DNA from: Paenibacillaceae bacterium
GTDB taxonomy: Bacteria; Bacillota; Bacilli; Paenibacillales; Paenibacillaceae
DNA: 34,535 nucleotides
Direction: 5' to 3'
NCBI GenBank assembly: GCA_900766135.1
Contig: CAAFUF010000053.1
Location: 1-34,535, forward strand
Every line of letters starts with the position of its first letter. Position 1 is the stretch's first letter. Below the pieces are notes generated by a model, which was given only the letters and a program-made list of their open reading frames with translations, searched no databases and was not told the origin of the DNA. This document shows, piece after piece, positions 31,441 to 34,535 of this stretch. The position numbers and the translations under genes were made by a program.

Positions 31441-34400
31441 ATGAGACGAGCAGTGTCATCCATTAAAAATATTGTCGTTGCCATTTTGATTTTTATTATC
31501 GGCTCGCAAGTGGGTGCCCCCAGCGTTCACGCACAAATCGATAATAAACAACTGGAAAAAGTGCTGAACGGGCTTGTAACCCCCAAGCTGGTTAATGAAT
31601 CGAATAAACCGAATTTAGCGGACCGCAGCGGCGTATCCGAAACCATCGATCCGGCGACCGGTACGCTTACGCTTTCCGAAATCGACCTGACCTTACCCGG
31701 GAAGGACGGCCTGGATGTAACTTTGGGGCGTTTATATAACTCCAGCCAGGCCGAGGTGGGGACGAAGCGGGTAACCGTTACTTCCGGCTCGTCCCAAACC
31801 GTCGGTTCCGGGGCAGGTTATTATGTTACCTTGCTCTATTGGGATACCGCCACAAATAAATATGCAACGTATTTTCCAGGGTATTATGCGGACCAAACCT
31901 CTGCGTATAATATCGCCGATCATTATTTGAAGAACCAACCGGACAGCGGCAGAAGATACATCGATTACAACATCGAGTATAAAACGGTCCAGTATGTACA
32001 GAACTCGTATACGACGACAACGAAAATTTACCCCGACGAAAACTCTTATAGCCGACAGCGTTACGATTTAGGCGGAGGCTGGTCGATGGCCTTCCCTTCT
32101 CTGCAAATTGAGGGATCGTATATCCACTATCATGACGGAACCGGCGCAGCCTATGTCGTTAAATTTGACGCCAGCAACAAAGGTAAACTGGAGGACTATG
32201 GCCGTACCGATGTTGAGCTCTTAAGGGACGCGACGTATACAAACGGTCAAATGACTTCGACTTATGTGCTTGTGGATCAGAACAAAAAGAAAACGTTCTT
32301 CGGATCCGACGGTAGATTGTTGGGGATCAAAGACCGCTTTGGAAACGAAATCAAATTCACGCATGTCAATCGCTTGATGAACGGGAAAAATTACCCGGTG
32401 ATCTCAAAAATCGTCGATACGATTGGCCGGAATATAGATTTTGCCTATCAAAGCAACCTGAGCGATCCTAACTTCGATAAATTAAACATGACGGAGAACA
32501 TCACGATAACTGTAAGCCATCCCTCCACGACAGAGAAGAAAACGATCACGTACGCCAAGAAGAGGAAAGAAGTCAGCATCTTTGAAAACGGGACATTGAT
32601 CGGTAAACGATACGAGCCTTACTTGGCTCGAGTCACGGACCTGAATGGTTACAGCACTTTTTACGATTACTATTTGGCTTCTGAAAAGTTCAGCGCGACA
32701 AGCAAATCGCTAGCCGGCTCAGAGGCGGGGACGGCGGTTTATTTATTGCAATTTGCTATGTATCCTCATTCCACATCCTTCTATGAATATCAGGTCATTT
32801 CGCGAAACTGGGGAGGGGAAGGGGCATATCAAGCGTTTCAGGTCACATCGAGATTTGATGGTTTGAACCGTTATAACTATGACGACCCAAGTCGAGGGAT
32901 CTACGCCCAAGGGTTGTATAATAAGCTGGATTACACTTATTTTGGCGATGTCACCGGCTATCCGACGTATTATACCGATGAGGTCATCCCGGAGAGCTAT
33001 CGTTTCGGTTCGGAGTCGCTGAATCAGGATGGCTTGAAATCCAGAACGACTTTTAACGGCAAGAAACAGCTTCTGATGACCGAGCATACTGCGTCCAACG
33101 GTGAAAAAGTTACCGAAACCGTTCAATCCTACGACACGGCATTCAAGTACAAGCCAACGAAGGTTGAAACGAAAACGACCAGCGGAACCCGGGAGAACAA
33201 GCTGTATCAAACCTATAAATATTATAGTTGGGGCGATCTGCAGAGCGAAACGCGACCCTTGACGGCAGCACAGCTTAATGATGCGGCGCTGGTTACACAG
33301 CATACGACGACCTATGAGTATGATGCCAATTTCAAGCTGCCGACCAAAATCCAATACTACAAAGATGCCGCGACGATGTTAACCCAACAATATACGTATG
33401 ATACTCAAGGCAGGTTAAAGACGGAGCAAAACGCAAATGGCGAAGTCACAACCTATAATTTCACGCAAGCTGCCGACGGTAGAACTTTGGAAACTTTATT
33501 CCCGCTGGAAAACGGAAAAACGGCCAGAACCGTTGCTTTTTACAGCCAAAGCGGTGCTTATCAATTATTTCCTACGTCAGTGAAATCCTATTACACCAAC
33601 GATTCCGGGCAACTGACCGAAACGGCGGTCCAACGGACGTATAACGTGTTGCTTGGGCTGATGACTTCGGAAACGAATGCAGACAACAAGACGACGCAAT
33701 ATCAATACGATGTGTACGGGCGATTGACCAAAACGATCTATCCGGTGAATAACAATCAAAACGGGGAACGTTACCAGATCGAAGACGTCATCGAATACCA
33801 TGATCAAACCGTAGACAACAGCCCGGAGTATTTTGACGATGAGAATAAATACCTGATCACGACCCGGATCGATGCTTATACGAAGTCGACACGCTTGAAT
33901 GATAATGCGGCGAATTACGAGAATATCAAACACGAGTTTTACGACGGGTTCGGCAATGCCGTATTAATCGGTCAACTGGACAACTATACGAGCCGCGAGT
34001 TAGTTTTGGCCCAATACCACTATGATTTATTGGCCCGGCCCGAATACGTGATCGACACCGTAGGCAATGTATCAACGGCAGATTATGACCCATGGGGGCG
34101 TGCCTTTGAATCTAACGACCCGTTTGGCAACTTGTATCGGAACGATTACGACCTCATTGACCGGAAAACGACGTCCTATCTGGTAGCATCCAGCGATATT
34201 GCAGCCTTCCGCAGCAATCCTCAGGATACCTTGAAGCGGAATGTACTCGAGTCTTATACCGACCAATGGGGTCGGGAAATATTGATGAAGGCTTTTCCTA
34301 ACTGGCCTAATCGTACGACAAACGTAGTCCAAGAGGATTTTGTCTACGATCACTTGAGCAATGTGACGGCGTATACAGATCCCAATCGCAATACGACCCG

Positions 34401-34535
34401 TTATCTATATGACAAGCTTAACCGGTTGATTGCGGTACAGGATGCATTAAATCAAACGACCAGCTACGCATACAACAAATTGGGGCAATTGCAATCGACG
34501 ACGCAGACTGACGGCACGAAAAATTGGACAACCGC
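31441..34535 (+). CDS. Secreted RHS/YD-repeat protein, C-terminus outside window
   Basis: The frame is open for 1031 codons from ATG 31441 to the window end with no stop. Residues 1-32 are a signal peptide (MRRAVSS head, IVVAILIFIIG core, VHA-Q). The next segment, SGVSETIDPATGTLTLSEIDLTLPGK, is the typical start of Paenibacillus RHS shells. YD repeats become frequent from residue 625 on: YEYDANFKLP, YTYDTQGRLK (653), YQYDVYGRLT (755), YHYDLLARPE (859), FVYDHLSNVT (967) and YLYDKLNRLI. Such proteins form a hollow beta-cage that holds a C-terminal toxin, which is not visible here. The GGAG site is rather far (12 bases). The gene looks AT-richer than the housekeeping genes. Confidence 0.9.
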   Translation, partial: MRRAVSSIKNIVVAILIFIIGSQVGAPSVHAQIDNKQLEKVLNGLVTPKLVNESNKPNLADRSGVSETIDPATGTLTLSEIDLTLPGKDGLDVTLGRLYNSSQAEVGTKRVTVTSGSSQTVGSGAGYYVTLLYWDTATNKYATYFPGYYADQTSAYNIADHYLKNQPDSGRRYIDYNIEYKTVQYVQNSYTTTTKIYPDENSYSRQRYDLGGGWSMAFPSLQIEGSYIHYHDGTGAAYVVKFDASNKGKLEDYGRTDVELLRDATYTNGQMTSTYVLVDQNKKKTFFGSDGRLLGIKDRFGNEIKFTHVNRLMNGKNYPVISKIVDTIGRNIDFAYQSNLSDPNFDKLNMTENITITVSHPSTTEKKTITYAKKRKEVSIFENGTLIGKRYEPYLARVTDLNGYSTFYDYYLASEKFSATSKSLAGSEAGTAVYLLQFAMYPHSTSFYEYQVISRNWGGEGAYQAFQVTSRFDGLNRYNYDDPSRGIYAQGLYNKLDYTYFGDVTGYPTYYTDEVIPESYRFGSESLNQDGLKSRTTFNGKKQLLMTEHTASNGEKVTETVQSYDTAFKYKPTKVETKTTSGTRENKLYQTYKYYSWGDLQSETRPLTAAQLNDAALVTQHTTTYEYDANFKLPTKIQYYKDAATMLTQQYTYDTQGRLKTEQNANGEVTTYNFTQAADGRTLETLFPLENGKTARTVAFYSQSGAYQLFPTSVKSYYTNDSGQLTETAVQRTYNVLLGLMTSETNADNKTTQYQYDVYGRLTKTIYPVNNNQNGERYQIEDVIEYHDQTVDNSPEYFDDENKYLITTRIDAYTKSTRLNDNAANYENIKHEFYDGFGNAVLIGQLDNYTSRELVLAQYHYDLLARPEYVIDTVGNVSTADYDPWGRAFESNDPFGNLYRNDYDLIDRKTTSYLVASSDIAAFRSNPQDTLKRNVLESYTDQWGREILMKAFPNWPNRTTNVVQEDFVYDHLSNVTAYTDPNRNTTRYLYDKLNRLIAVQDALNQTTSYAYNKLGQLQSTTQTDGTKNWTT

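Noticed and set aside
32743..33354. Minus-strand frames inside the RHS gene
   Set aside because: The plus-strand frame is open without a stop through the whole region and shows YD repeats; the minus frames are by-products.

Overview
The window looks like chromosomal DNA of a Paenibacillus-like member of the Bacillota. Ribosome binding sites are strong and GGAGG-like, several genes start with GTG or TTG, and the gene families include GbsR, DUF1292, YktB, YtxJ, CcpA and AcuA/AcuC. The block ytxJ - ccpA - (mtnN) - acuC - acuA - divergent acsA echoes the Bacillus subtilis ccpA region. Species assignment was not possible without a search. Most of the window is ordinary housekeeping DNA. It has 37 supportable protein genes, of which the first (DoxX) and the last (an RHS/YD-repeat protein) are cut by the window edges, plus one tRNA.

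Layout. 1-1.4 kb, minus strand: a DoxX-type membrane protein behind two FNR/CRP-like boxes, a small acidic protein and an exported polysaccharide deacetylase. 1.5-7.4 kb: a GbsR/MarR-type regulator divergent from a compact set of two sugar/Ugp-type ABC permeases, a lipoprotein binding protein, a HAD phosphatase, a Qac-type SMR transporter and a metallophosphoesterase. There is no ATPase gene. 7.4-9.4 kb: a palindromic intergenic element, an AT-rich lipoprotein gene, tRNA-Val(GAC) and two very small membrane or lipoprotein genes. 9.4-16.6 kb: unlinked small operons, namely a GNAT enzyme, DUF3892, an MBL hydrolase, a copper amine oxidase N-domain protein, His-rich DUF1292, an Orn/Lys/Arg decarboxylase, an MFS transporter, YktB and an unknown protein. 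16.8-22.7 kb: gnd, aroK, a divergent EPSP synthase, a CoA-binding protein and ptsI. 22.7-23.1 kb: a second palindromic element. 23.1-30.7 kb: a PfpI protein, a zinc-ribbon protein, ytxJ, ccpA, mtnN, acuC, acuA and acsA. 30.8-34.5 kb: a probably N-terminally clipped helical protein followed by a large secreted RHS protein that leaves the window.

How genes work together. CcpA and PTS enzyme I belong to carbon catabolite control. AcsA, AcuA and AcuC form the acetate-activation switch in which AcuA acetylates and AcuC deacetylates AcsA, and a weak cre-like site overlaps the acsA promoter. AroK and the EPSP synthase homologue carry adjacent shikimate steps. The 1.5-7.4 kb set could be a scavenging system for a phosphorylated or quaternary-amine compound, but that is an inference.

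The least explained signal is a pair of intergenic elements (7595-7779 and 22770-22952). Their core motifs are unrelated but their geometry is the same: two motif copies about 50 bp apart facing two inverted copies about 50 bp apart, both about 184 bp long and symmetric about one centre.
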